NCBI GenBank assembly: GCA_965220245.1
Contig: CBDCPI010000008.1
Coordinates: 124,001-188,000, forward strand
DNA length: 64,000 bases
Reading direction: 5' to 3'
Origin: CBDCPI01 sp965220245
Lineage (GTDB): Bacteria; Chloroflexota; Dehalococcoidia; Lucifugimonadales; UBA3495
Shown here: positions 1-8,323 of the stretch, piece by piece
How positions within the stretch are numbered: position 1 is the first letter of the stretch
How the letters are laid out: each line of letters begins with the position of its first letter
The notes under the pieces: model-generated
What the model was told of the DNA's origin: nothing
The model's input: only the letters and a program-made list of their open reading frames with translations
Database searches by the model: none
Position numbers and translations under genes: made by a program

Positions 1-1416
1 ATCGGCAAGGACCTCGCCGCCCTTGAAATCTGTTGCTCCGCCCAGTTTCGCGCCGCGTATCTAGCAGACCGGCGGTTGACACCCGGTGATTCGGTGTTCG
101 CGATGGGCTATCCTCTTGGCATCGATCAGGCGTCGATCACCAGCGGGGTGGTCTCACGGCTCTCGTTTGATGGGAGGAGAGAGCGATGGATGGTCCAGAC
201 CGATGCGCCGATCAATCCTGGCAACAGCGGCGGGCCACTGTTCACACTGGATGGCGAGATTGTCGGGATCAATACGTCCGTTGTCCGAGAATCCTCGACC
301 GGGGAACCTGTCGAAGGATTCGGGTTCGCCGTATCAGCGCTTACGGTCGCCGGGGCGCTCCATTCATTGAAGTCTGGTTCCATCGGGGCTCCTCCTACCG
401 CTACTCCTACTCCCACACCCCGGCCGGGCGGCGCCGGCGTCCGGTTCGGGCTGGTTGATGGGTCTCTTGATCAAAACCAAGATGACTTCATCGAGGAGTT
501 CAGTGCGGGCGTGTCCTTGTCAGACTTCGTAGCGGTAGCCGCTTTCGATAATCCTTCAGCAGGTGAAAACTGGGACTACGGGTTTATGTTCCGGGATTCG
601 GGCAAAGACCAATTCAGCGCCCTCGTCGTGAGCGGTGATGGTCAGTGGGGACACTACCTCAGGGACGGAGACCCTGACTCCGATCTGCTCTTGGACAGCG
701 GGCTGGCGTCCGGCCTAAAGACCCGTGCCGGTGATTCCAACGAGATTCGCATTGTTGCACTAGAGGAGGTAGGCCTGTTCTTTCTGAACGGGAAGCTCAT
801 TTCTTCGCTAACCCTTCCGGAAGGAAGCGAGCGCGGCGACGTATCGGCAATCAGGGGGTACTATACCGGCCACGAAGTAACCGGGCGGTCAACCGTATTC
901 CGGGGGTTCAGAGTTAGTGAACCGGAGTGGATGGGAACTGAAGATGGCGAACTGGCTCACGATAACGACGGAAACATCAAGAGCTTCTATATGTTGACGG
1001 AAGTCAAGGATTTCATCGCCCAAGCCATATTCTTTAACCCGTACTCCCGGAGTGTCGGACCTTGGAGTTACGGTCTTGCCTTCAGACACTCAGCGACTAA
1101 CCGGTTCCAAGCAGTGGTCATGGCCAGCGATGGGACCTGGGAACATTGGGTTAGAGAAGGCTCGTTTTCCCCGGTCCATGAAGAGAGGGGCCGGGCGCGC
1201 CTGAATCTAGGCTCCGGCGGGCAGAATAAGATTCTTCTTTTGGCGATTGGCGGCACTGCATTGCTTAATATCAACGGCGAATTCATCGCAGAACTGGACA
1301 TCGGATTGGGCCCAGAGGAGGGCGATGTTTGGGTAGGGACCGGGTTCTATTCCGGCAACGAAGTTCCTGGGTACAACACTCGATTCGAGGATTTTGAGGT
1401 TTGGTCGCTGGACTGA
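1..1416 (+). CDS. Trypsin-like (HtrA-type) serine protease with two C-terminal repeat domains, 5' partial
   Basis: The frame is open from base 1, so the gene begins before the window. The visible N-terminal part carries the S1C catalytic region: VQTDAPINPGNSGGPL with the nucleophile Ser, then GINTSVV and the GFGFAV strand. A Thr-Pro linker (TATPTPTPRP, about 110 codons after the TTG at 76) joins it to two homologous domains of about 150 residues, each with a 'W-x-YG-F-R' strand, a 'GxW-HW/HY-R' strand and a closing 'F-x-F-V' strand. These resemble concanavalin-like jelly rolls, but I do not recognise the family. His and Asp of the triad lie upstream of the window. Probably exported. Confidence 0.85.
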   Translation: MGKDLAALEICCSAQFRAAYLADRRLTPGDSVFAMGYPLGIDQASITSGVVSRLSFDGRRERWMVQTDAPINPGNSGGPLFTLDGEIVGINTSVVRESSTGEPVEGFGFAVSALTVAGALHSLKSGSIGAPPTATPTPTPRPGGAGVRFGLVDGSLDQNQDDFIEEFSAGVSLSDFVAVAAFDNPSAGENWDYGFMFRDSGKDQFSALVVSGDGQWGHYLRDGDPDSDLLLDSGLASGLKTRAGDSNEIRIVALEEVGLFFLNGKLISSLTLPEGSERGDVSAIRGYYTGHEVTGRSTVFRGFRVSEPEWMGTEDGELAHDNDGNIKSFYMLTEVKDFIAQAIFFNPYSRSVGPWSYGLAFRHSATNRFQAVVMASDGTWEHWVREGSFSPVHEERGRARLNLGSGGQNKILLLAIGGTALLNINGEFIAELDIGLGPEEGDVWVGTGFYSGNEVPGYNTRFEDFEVWSLD

Positions 1417-1418
1417 GA

Positions 1419-1775
1419 CTAGGCCAGCCACCCTTCCACCGGGACCAACTTCTGGCCCACCGGATCAACCCCCATGAACACACCTTCCAACGCCAGCGCG
1501 CCCAGCAGGGGAGGGGTGCCTTCTTCATTGAAGAGAACCAGGGTAATTCTCTCCCTGCCTTCAACCCGCACCCAGGTCTGGCCGACGTCCATCACCCGCG
1601 TCTCGCCTTGACCGAAGCGGAACCGCTCCTGCGTCATCGGCTCCACCCCGAGGTCTCGTAGGACTGAAGCGGGGGCCGAGGTTATCGAAGCCCCGGTGTC
1701 AACCAAGGCGTCCAGTGCGGTCCAGCGCCGCCTCTCTTGGTCTCCAATGTGAATCCGTACGGTAAACGTGCCCAT
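1419..1775 (-). CDS. Clan AA (retropepsin-like) aspartic protease
   Basis: A 118-residue protein with ALVDTGASITSAP (about residues 23-35), the D-T-G-A active-site loop of single-domain retropepsin-like proteases. A second hydrophobic LLGALALEG strand is followed by the family's usual C-terminal 'G-VDPVGQKLVPVEGWLA' tail. Such stand-alone proteases should work as homodimers; the substrate is unknown. The gene converges on the preceding protease with a 2-bp gap. The ATG at 1775 is preceded by an AG-rich stretch. A degenerate relative lies at 43325-43717. Confidence 0.8.
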   Translation of the reverse strand: MGTFTVRIHIGDQERRRWTALDALVDTGASITSAPASVLRDLGVEPMTQERFRFGQGETRVMDVGQTWVRVEGRERITLVLFNEEGTPPLLGALALEGVFMGVDPVGQKLVPVEGWLA

Positions 1776-1917
1776 GAGGATTCAATCCCCCTTCTCAGAT
1801 TGGTTAGATGATTATAATTCTTGCCTTCGGTGACCACAATTCTGCTACCTAGACCAACACCCTGCCCCAGGGCGCTTCTCGACCGGTGCATCCATAATCG
1901 TCACACTACCGTGGCGG

Positions 1918-2053
1918 AAGAGCTTTCTCATTCTGATCCCCTTCTGTCGTTCCGAGCAGCGCGAGGAATCCAAAATTCTTACTGGGGCCAACTTCGCCTT
2001 TCCAGAGGGATTTTAGACCCCTCACTGCTTCGGGATGACATGAAAAGACCCTG
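1918..2053. mobile_element. Short palindromic element with 10-bp target duplication (copy 1)
   Basis: The right end is AAAAGACCCTG; the left end (AAGAGCTTTCTCATT) is a decayed version of its inverse. The interior holds the module 'GAGGAATCCAAAATT...ATTTTAGACCCCTCACT'. It is flanked by accgtggcgg (1908-1917) and accgtggccg (2054-2063), 9 of 10 identical. The rest of the 1776-2144 gap shows nothing else I can name. Confidence 0.6.
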
Positions 2054-2144
2054 ACCGTGGCCGGGTTGGTGTGGACATTCCGCCCCCTCAGCCGTAACAT
2101 TCCTTGGCGACTCACCAAGACCGTAGGTGTGAGGAGACCACAAC

Positions 2145-2780
2145 ATGCTCGCAGTTCGTGTTAACCGAAGTCTAAGACTGCTCTGGTCTTTGCTAGTGGT
2201 GGCAGTATTGGGGGCGTTGTCTGTTGGGTGTGCCGCTTCCAACCCGGCGCAAGGCCCGCAGGGGTCCGAAGGGACCGCCGCTGAGAATTTGGCAACGTCC
2301 GAAGCGATACACGGCGTGCCGATACGCGGTCCTGCGGTGGGCTCCGAAGTAGGCCGCCGCATCCCGGTGTTTAGCTTGGGCTTGGCGGACGGAACAACTC
2401 TCACCTCCAATGACTTGTTAGCCGATACCCGTCCGGCCTTTCTCTTCTTCTTCGCCACCACTTGACCGGTGTGTACTGCCGAGTTGCGGCAGATGAAGCA
2501 GGTCTATCCGCAGTACGCCGACCGGGTTTCTTTCTACGCCATCGGGATGGACCCCGTGTTCGACATCGCCGATTTTGAAGAGTTTCGACTGAAGCAAGAC
2601 TACCCTTGGCCAGTGGCAGTGCCCATAGGCGACCTTATCGCCGACTTCCGGGTGAACATCCAGTCCACCAAGATCGCTTTCGACGGCGAAGGCGTCATAA
2701 CCCATCGCGGCGGCATGGGTTACGGCAGTCCGGAAATCTGGCGCCAAGTGTTCACCGACCTAGCCGTATTGAGCGAATGA
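2145..2780 (+). CDS. Thioredoxin-fold lipoprotein, probable selenoprotein (UxxC; TGA at 2463-2465 read as Sec)
   Basis: Two open stretches in the same frame (2145-2462 and 2466-2780) are separated only by TGA at 2463-2465. Joined, they give about 211 residues: a lipoprotein signal with lipobox SVGC (Cys29), then a TlpA/AhpC-like fold with AFLFFFATT-U-PVCTAELRQM. The TGA sits exactly where the first Cys of the CxxC redox motif belongs (U107-P-V-C110). Downstream IGMDP, STKIAF and GGMGYG fit a redoxin. The start ATG has a GGAG ribosome site. The likely role is an extracytoplasmic thiol/selenol oxidoreductase or peroxidase. The alternative is a nonsense mutation of a Cys codon; the position and hairpin favour Sec. 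An SDR gene follows after 13 bp. Confidence 0.7.
2463..2492 (+). promoter_or_regulatory. Candidate bacterial SECIS element
   Basis: After the TGA comes a 10-nt spacer and a perfect 6-bp stem, CTGCCG (2476-2481) with CGGCAG (2487-2492), closing a 5-nt loop AGTTG. The loop starts 16 nt after the TGA and has G in its second position, as known for bacterial SECIS elements, which lie inside the reading frame right after UGA. Folding was done by eye. Confidence 0.55.
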
Positions 2781-2793
2781 CTAGGAGCAGACC

Positions 2794-3582
2794 ATGTCTT
2801 TAACCGGCAAGGTTGCAATCGTTACCGGCGCCAGCCGGGGCATCGGCAAAGCTATAGCGTTGGGCTTAGCTGACGACGGTGCCAGCGTGGTGGTTGCCGC
2901 CCGTTCCGAGGTGGAGCGCCCCGGCTTGCCGGGCACCATCCACGCCACGGTTGCCGAGATTGAAAGCAGAGGCGGCCAAGGGTTGGCGGTGCGCTGCAAC
3001 TTGCGGGAAGAGGACGACATCAACGCCATGGTGCGGAGTGCTCTGGAGACCTACAAGCGGGTAGACGTGCTGGTGAACAACGCCGGAATCGGCAGTTACC
3101 GGCCGTTTCTGGAAACCACCATCAAGCAGTGGGACTTGGTGATGGACATCGACCTGCGGGCGCCCTTCGTCTGCTGCAAGGCGGTAGCGCCCGCCATGGT
3201 GGAACAAGGCGGCGGCAGCATCATCAACGTCTCTTCCCACGCCGCCACCAATATCTTCTCATCCACGCTGGGCGAGGACCACGAGGCTGGCATTGCGCTG
3301 ATGGGCCAAGACTACGGAGCGGCGAAAGCCGGACTGGAGCGGTTTAGCTGGGGTCTAGCGGCAGAGCTTGGCCCCCATAACATTGCGGTAAACGTCCTCA
3401 AACCGCTGCGGCCGGTGGCCACCGAAGGATTTCAAGCCCAGCGTCCCGACGCCGACTTTTCCACTTGGGCTACGCCGGAAGGCATGGTCAAAGCAGCCGT
3501 TTACTTGGCCCGCCAAGACGCTCAGGGTTTGACTGGCGCCGTGGTCCATGCCGAGGAGATCGTAAGGCGGTTGGGACTGTAG
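2794..3582 (+). CDS. SDR-family NAD(P)-dependent oxidoreductase
   Basis: A 262-residue classical short-chain dehydrogenase: TGASRGIG dinucleotide-binding loop near residue 12, NNAG near residue 92, catalytic Ser in NVSS and the YGAAK motif (YxxxK). An extra segment between Ser and Tyr (FSSTLGEDHEAGIALMGQD) lengthens the substrate region. An AGGAG site precedes the ATG. It lies 13 bp after the thioredoxin-like gene and may be cotranscribed with it. The substrate cannot be read from the sequence. Confidence 0.9.
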   Translation: MSLTGKVAIVTGASRGIGKAIALGLADDGASVVVAARSEVERPGLPGTIHATVAEIESRGGQGLAVRCNLREEDDINAMVRSALETYKRVDVLVNNAGIGSYRPFLETTIKQWDLVMDIDLRAPFVCCKAVAPAMVEQGGGSIINVSSHAATNIFSSTLGEDHEAGIALMGQDYGAAKAGLERFSWGLAAELGPHNIAVNVLKPLRPVATEGFQAQRPDADFSTWATPEGMVKAAVYLARQDAQGLTGAVVHAEEIVRRLGL

Positions 3583-3624
3583 ACGCTGACGCGGGATAAG
3601 TGCTCAGACTTGAAGGGAATCGGT

Positions 3625-3662
3625 CCTTCGACTCCGCTGCGCTTCGCTCAGGATGAGCGGTT
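3625..3662. repeat. Dispersed short repeat (TCCTTCGACTCCGCTGCG type)
   Basis: The stretch reads GGTCCTTCGACTCCGC...CTCAGGATGAGCGG. Close copies occur near 37895-37974 and twice at 47990-48116. It lies between the convergent ends of the SDR and copper genes and may form a hairpin there. Confidence 0.5.
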
Positions 3663-3704
3663 CCGTGTCAGCGCGCTCACCAACTCTGAAAAGTGGGCGA
3701 GGTC

Positions 3705-5984
3705 TTACTCCTCGAAGGTCTTGATGTAATTGATGATGTGCCAGATCTCCTCGTCGGATAACACCTCGCCCAAAGACGCCATCGCCGTCCCGGGAATCCC
3801 GTCGTGAATAAACCCGAAGAGGTCGCCCTCGGCATGGAGGGGTACGTGGACCACCAAGTCGGCGGGAGGCGGTTCCAACCCGGCGCTTCCGGGGCCGTCC
3901 CCGCGGCCGCTGAGACCGTGACAGGACCAGCAATTCCCTTGATAGGCAGCCTTCCCCGCTTCTAGCGATTCCGGGTTGGGCGGAAAAGGGTTGCGAAGCT
4001 CCGCTTGCGGCTCCGGTTGGACGAGTTGGGTGTTGAGCAACAACACAATCCCGGCCCCAAAGCCGATGATGCCGGGCAGCGTCACGCTGGCGCCGGCCTT
4101 AGTGAACCACCCCCCCAAGGGCAGTCCCGCGCCCATAAACAGCACCCCCAACAACGCAATTCCAGCTCCCAAAAGCAGCTTGGCCGTCTCTGGCGAAGGC
4201 GCTATGGCCGAACTGCCCGCCGGACCGGCGCCGGTAACCTCAAAGCGAAACGCGGTCCGGGCATCAAAGGCGTCGGGCCTCCGCACAATTAACACCGCTT
4301 GCCAAGCCCCGGCGATGCTCAGTTGATGGCCTTGCAGGGCATACGAGCCCTTCCCCAAGGGGACTGCTGACGTGGCCTCCTCTCCTAGGTCGGCGTCAAG
4401 ATAAGTGATGTGCAGGCTCACGTCGCTGGCGGTATTAATCGGACTGCCCTGCCGGTCGTTCAAGGAGACCGTGAAATCGTTGGGCCCCACCGTGCCTGGC
4501 GCCACCTCTAATCTAATGGACGTCCCTTCAACAGTGTCTTGAAAAACCGGAGCATCGAGGTCAGCGGCCATTTCTCTTGAAGCGATTTGGCGGGCGGGTT
4601 CGACGCTGGTGAGAAACCCCACAGATGCCAACACCAGCAGCGCCAGCACCACTTCCCCGAACACAAACTTCCCCAACCAGCGCTCTCCATTGCTGTCCCT
4701 CGCTAGGCGGGGGCGCACCCACAGCAGGTTCAACCCGGCGAGCGAAAGCAGGGCGACAACTAGGAGTACCTTGGCCACCAGGGCGAGACCGTAGGGGGTA
4801 GCGACGGCTGAGGCCACGGTGACTTGGGCCCAGCCATTGAAAACACCGGTGACAACCAGGGTGCACACGCTCAAGGCGGCCAACACCGAAAACCGGGGCA
4901 CCAGGGACGCCAGAACGGTGCGACGCTCCGATGACGACAAAGACCGCCGGAGCAAAGGCAAGCCCAATGCTAAATGAATTAGAGCCCCAACCCAAAAGGC
5001 CGACGCCAGCAAATGAAGATAGTCGGAAGCCAAGGCGGCGGACCGGATGTCGGCCGTAGCTGCCCCGTGGCTGGTCAAGCTAAGGGTCCAGAGGACCGCG
5101 CCGCCTAGCCCCAGTGCCAATACCCGCGGGAGTATCTGGATTCTTTCGGAGCCCAGACGGATAGCCAGCCATCCCACCGGAAGCACCAGCGCTACCAACG
5201 CGGCCGCGAAGACCAAAGACAGTCCGATGCGCCAAAGCCACAGCCGTCCCCATGCAGTATCCGCCAGCAGCGACCACAATGGGCCGCCCAAGGTCTCGGC
5301 GATGGAGACCTCGTGACTCGCTGCCGCTTGCAGCAGCAACTGGACGATTGAGGCAGCCACAAAAATCGCCCAGGCTGGCCAGATAAGCCGCGAGGACCGG
5401 GACACCAGAGCCTCTCCTACCCGGCGCACATTCCCGGAGGCCTGCCGACCGGCCAAGACCGGTCTCAGGACCAGCAGGTCGAATACCAGCCCCCCCACCA
5501 TGGTGAGAGCCCCGAGCAGAATCAGCCAGCGCAGTACGGGTTCAGCAGGCGACTGGAGCAGAGGCTCGTCCGGCAACTCAGCCGGAGCGCCGGTGATGGG
5601 CTCGCCTACGGAAAAAACGAATGCCCCACGCACCCGGTGGCCGTCTATCGTTGACACGTTCTTCCAAGCGACGGTGTAAGTGCCATTGGGCAGCGGCTCC
5701 AAGCCGACGGATAGCACCGTCGGCTCGTTGGGGTCGGCCAAATAGGCAGCATCGTCCACCCGGGAACCCGCGGCATTCAACACTCGTATCTCGCTGAGGC
5801 TGGGCTCGATTGGTTCGGTGAACCAGACGGATACCCGGTTGGGCGGCTCTTCCAACACCGAATTGGGAGCCGGGTTGGCCCTGGCCAGGTTGGCATGGGC
5901 CAGCACCGTCCCGGTGGCGGGAAGCAGAGCGGCCGCCCCAACGGTCACCGCCACAAACAAGACCACAAGTTTTGCCCAAGGCAT
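3705..5984 (-). CDS. CopC-CopD copper protein fused to a C-terminal cytochrome c
   Basis: About 759 residues from ATG 5984 (MPWAKL; a start at 6053 would overlap the upstream gene). Order: signal peptide; CopC domain whose mature end starts near the Cu(II) His in AHANLARANPAPNS and includes STIDGHRVRGAF; a CopD-type core of about eight membrane helices (for example LRWLILLGALTMVGGL and SAFWVGALIHLAL); an extracytoplasmic beta domain; two more helices; and a cytochrome c domain with CWSCH and a late Met (GTAMASLGE). CopC and CopD move copper across the membrane; a haem domain on the same chain suggests coupling to electron transfer. It is the last gene of a minus-strand copper cluster. Confidence 0.85.
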   Translation of the reverse strand: MPWAKLVVLFVAVTVGAAALLPATGTVLAHANLARANPAPNSVLEEPPNRVSVWFTEPIEPSLSEIRVLNAAGSRVDDAAYLADPNEPTVLSVGLEPLPNGTYTVAWKNVSTIDGHRVRGAFVFSVGEPITGAPAELPDEPLLQSPAEPVLRWLILLGALTMVGGLVFDLLVLRPVLAGRQASGNVRRVGEALVSRSSRLIWPAWAIFVAASIVQLLLQAAASHEVSIAETLGGPLWSLLADTAWGRLWLWRIGLSLVFAAALVALVLPVGWLAIRLGSERIQILPRVLALGLGGAVLWTLSLTSHGAATADIRSAALASDYLHLLASAFWVGALIHLALGLPLLRRSLSSSERRTVLASLVPRFSVLAALSVCTLVVTGVFNGWAQVTVASAVATPYGLALVAKVLLVVALLSLAGLNLLWVRPRLARDSNGERWLGKFVFGEVVLALLVLASVGFLTSVEPARQIASREMAADLDAPVFQDTVEGTSIRLEVAPGTVGPNDFTVSLNDRQGSPINTASDVSLHITYLDADLGEEATSAVPLGKGSYALQGHQLSIAGAWQAVLIVRRPDAFDARTAFRFEVTGAGPAGSSAIAPSPETAKLLLGAGIALLGVLFMGAGLPLGGWFTKAGASVTLPGIIGFGAGIVLLLNTQLVQPEPQAELRNPFPPNPESLEAGKAAYQGNCWSCHGLSGRGDGPGSAGLEPPPADLVVHVPLHAEGDLFGFIHDGIPGTAMASLGEVLSDEEIWHIINYIKTFEE

Positions 5985-6003
5985 CGGCAGTCCGCCCTTC
6001 GCT

Positions 6004-6456
6004 CTAGTCAAGGGACTTAATGAACTCGATAATCGCACTGATTTCGGCTTCACTCAGGTCGTAGGCCGGCATGGAATTGGGTAAGTACCCCTTTACTAAC
6101 TTAGCCCTTGGGGCTTTTATGGATTCTTGAAGATACTCGGCGTCAACGCTGATTACAGTCCCTTCCGCCAACTCCACCGTGCTCCCGTATAAACCCTTCC
6201 AGGAAGGACCCACCCGGTCCTTGCCGTCGATGGTGTGACACCCCAGGCAGGCATGGACCTCGGCCAGCCGCCTACCCTGGGCCGCTTGCCGGGCCAAGCT
6301 AATGGTAGCAGTTGGCGCCAAAGTGGCCGGGAGTCCCGTTTCCTCCCCATTGGGGGACTTCGTACCCGGCGGGGCCGCGTCATTTGTGGGGACCGTCCCG
6401 CAGCCGGTCACTACGGCAAGAACTAACAGGGCGGCCATCACGCGAAACGATACCAT
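6004..6456 (-). CDS. Cytochrome c lipoprotein
   Basis: About 150 residues from ATG 6456 (MVSFRVMAALL), preceded by AGGGGG. A lipoprotein signal ends in the lipobox VVTGC, followed by a Pro/Thr-rich linker. A class I cytochrome c domain has CLGCH haem binding, a GPSWKGLYG segment and the distal Met in NSMPAYDLS. An upstream ATG at 6558 would add a repeat-derived extension and is less likely. It lies 20 bp upstream of the CopC-CopD-cytochrome gene and probably exchanges electrons with that haem domain. Confidence 0.85.
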   Translation of the reverse strand: MVSFRVMAALLVLAVVTGCGTVPTNDAAPPGTKSPNGEETGLPATLAPTATISLARQAAQGRRLAEVHACLGCHTIDGKDRVGPSWKGLYGSTVELAEGTVISVDAEYLQESIKAPRAKLVKGYLPNSMPAYDLSEAEISAIIEFIKSLD

Positions 6457-6508
6457 GAAAGAGTCCCCCTTGCGGCCCCCAACCCTATGGGGACCTTTGC
6501 ATAACCCC

Positions 6509-6538
6509 GTAGGGGCAACCCTTGTGGTCGCCCCTACG
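6509..6538. repeat. Palindromic repeat (CGTAGGGGCAACC family)
   Basis: CGTAGGGGCAACC and its inverse GGTCGCCCCTACG surround a 4-base loop. Variants with the same 'CCACAAGGG...GCCCCTAC' core recur at 32790-32858. It lies between two genes of the copper cluster. Confidence 0.55.
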
Positions 6539-6609
6539 TTTTCGATATTTCCCCGCAAACAGTTAGGCTATACGTGAATGGTGGACTGGAGAGCCGACGC
6601 CGAGTGCAG

Positions 6610-7467
6610 CTAACGCCTTCGCAGCGCGACTCCGAGACCGGCCGCTCCGGTGACTATCCCCACGACACCTATGACAATCGCTACGATTGGCAGGGTATTG
6701 GAGCCGCCATCACCCTCCGAGGCCGCCTGGGCTGCGAGTGCGGCGTCTTGGGCCTGCTGCGCCGTCGTGAGAGCCCCTCTGATGGCGCCCTCCAACTCCC
6801 GGACCTCGGCCAGTTTTTGAGGGAACTGCAAGCCTGTCGACGACCGAATGTCGTCGAAGCCGCCGCCGCCGCCTCTTGAAAGAAAGGACTCGTTAATTTG
6901 CAGGTCTTCGACAGTGCCGAAAACACGAAACTCGTAGACCCCGGGAGCCGTGGGTATCAGGTCTGCGGTGTAATAACCGGGCTCGTCAAGCACGGCGCGG
7001 AGGTCTAGGACTCTCGACTCTCCAGTGGACGTATGGATGACCTCCACCTGAAGGGTGTCCTCCAAGCCCTCCACCGGGACCGCCTTTCCGTGGCCTTGGC
7101 CACCGCCTTGAGAGAGTAAGCTGGCTAGCGCCTTGGGTGGCCTCGGCCCAGACCCTTCCCCGCCGTAGCCCTCGTCGTGATCACCTTGGCCGTCGTCGTA
7201 GCCATCTGATTCCTTGAGCCCTCTCTTGTCCATGGAGTGGTCATCTTCATCTTCGTGGTCGCCGTGTCCCTCTTTCACTACCTTGGTTACGCGAATGTCG
7301 ACGCCGTTTTTCATGCCTTCGTAGGCGGGTTCCTCCGCCCAGCCGACTACGAAGCGGTATTCGCCCACTTCTCGGCCTTCATGGGCCAGGGCGGTGGCGA
7401 GATGAAGGCCCAAAATGGCTGCCATCGCCACGGCCAGCCAGGCCTTTTTACTCAAAATCGGTTGCAT
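6610..7467 (-). CDS. Exported, membrane-anchored His/Asp/Gly-rich protein of the copper cluster
   Basis: 285 residues: signal peptide (AWLAVAMAAILGLHLATALA), a beta domain starting HEGREVGEYRFVVGW, a low-complexity metal-binding-looking insert (HGDHEDEDDHS, GDHDEGYGG, about residues 68-105), a second beta segment (GVYEFRVFG), a coiled-coil-like stretch, and a C-terminal helix ending VALRRR. The fold resembles YtkA/CopC-like domains but I cannot assign a family. Position and composition suggest copper or other metal binding outside the membrane. Confidence 0.75.
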   Translation of the reverse strand: MQPILSKKAWLAVAMAAILGLHLATALAHEGREVGEYRFVVGWAEEPAYEGMKNGVDIRVTKVVKEGHGDHEDEDDHSMDKRGLKESDGYDDGQGDHDEGYGGEGSGPRPPKALASLLSQGGGQGHGKAVPVEGLEDTLQVEVIHTSTGESRVLDLRAVLDEPGYYTADLIPTAPGVYEFRVFGTVEDLQINESFLSRGGGGGFDDIRSSTGLQFPQKLAEVRELEGAIRGALTTAQQAQDAALAAQAASEGDGGSNTLPIVAIVIGVVGIVTGAAGLGVALRRR

Positions 7468-7500
7468 GGTTGCTCCTTATCAATAGTTATGGTGCGCCAT

Positions 7501-7700
7501 TCCCTGGTAGTCCAAGCTTTGCATTGCGGTGTCAGCCCTAGATGCTGCTTTCCCTGGTAGTCCAAGCTTTGCATTGCGGTGTCAGCCCTAGATGCTGCTT
7601 TCCCTGGTAGTCCAAGCTTTGCATTGCGGTGTCAGCCCTAGATGCTGCTTTCCCTGGTAGTCCAAGCTTTGCATTGCGGTGTCAGCCCTAGATGCTGCTT
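7501..7700. repeat. Four perfect tandem copies of a 50-bp unit
   Basis: The unit starts TCCCTGGTAGTCCAAGC and ends GATGCTGCTT; copies occupy 7501-7550, 7551-7600, 7601-7650 and 7651-7700 with no differences seen. There are no spacers, so it is not a CRISPR array. It fills most of the 309-bp gap between two genes of the copper cluster, where it could act as a regulatory array or be a recent slippage or assembly product. Confidence 0.95.
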
Positions 7701-7776
7701 TCCATACGAGCGCAACTGGGCGGAGCCCGCTTAGGAAAAGCCTAACCAGGGAGTGGCTAAGGGGACGGGAAAGGAG

Positions 7777-8190
7777 CTACATGCAGGGCGGTTTCTTGGG
7801 GGGTGGGATACTGGTGCCGCTCAGCATCGAGGTCTCTACGGCGGCGCCAAAGAGGTACTGGTTATCGTCCAAACCGGAGAAAAGTACAGAATGACGCTCG
7901 ACGGGGACGGAGAGTTCGTTGAAACCTGGTCCCATGCCATCGTAGGACCACAAGAATACAATCGACTCTTGTCGGGAACCCTCCGGGTCCCCGATAGCCT
8001 CGACACTAGGGTGATGGTGCGAGTGGGGGTGACCCGCTTCATAGGAGTGGGAATGCTGGGGAGCATACGCCCCAAGGTAAACGTGGGCGTGGTCGGGGCG
8101 CCGCTCCGCGAAATGATGGTCCAACTGGGGGCCAACGGCGGGGAGGAAGAGCAGCAACACCAAAGCCACCGCCAGCGATTGGGCGGCCAT
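7777..8190 (-). CDS. Small exported His-rich protein
   Basis: 137 residues: an N-terminal hydrophobic signal (LAVALVLLLFLPAVG), then a His-rich stretch (LDHHFAE, DHAHVYLG, QHSHSYEAGHPHSHHHPS, about residues 24-62), then a compact domain ending PPPKKPPCM. Histidine clusters of this type bind copper, zinc or nickel. It is the first gene of the minus-strand copper cluster, separated from the next by the 50-bp repeats. No recognisable family. Confidence 0.65.
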   Translation of the reverse strand: MAAQSLAVALVLLLFLPAVGPQLDHHFAERRPDHAHVYLGAYAPQHSHSYEAGHPHSHHHPSVEAIGDPEGSRQESIVFLWSYDGMGPGFNELSVPVERHSVLFSGLDDNQYLFGAAVETSMLSGTSIPPPKKPPCM

Positions 8191-8229
8191 TCTAACCAGA
8201 GTGTGTCCTATTATGAAAATAGCCTACTC

Positions 8230-8323
8230 GTCATTCCCGCGCAGGCGGGAATCCAGAAATTCCAGGCGCCAGGACTGCCACTGGCTAGGAACATCTCTGG
8301 ACTCCCGCTTTCGCGGGAGTGAC
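8230..8323. repeat. Dispersed inverted repeat (GTCATTCCCGC family)
   Basis: The ends GTCATTCCCGCGCAGGCGGG and its inverse near CCCGCTTTCGCGGGAGTGAC enclose about 50 bp. The same 'GTCATTCC...CCAG' module occurs inside the elements at 27207-27410 and 56543-56761. The rest of 8191-8490 shows no gene. Confidence 0.6.

Noticed and set aside
2463..2465. TGA as a simple nonsense mutation making two pseudogene halves
   Set aside because: The stop is exactly at a catalytic Cys position, followed by a SECIS-like hairpin and an intact frame; kept as an alternative, not the main call.
7501..7700. Repeat array as a CRISPR
   Set aside because: The 50-bp units are directly adjacent with no unique spacers and no cas genes.
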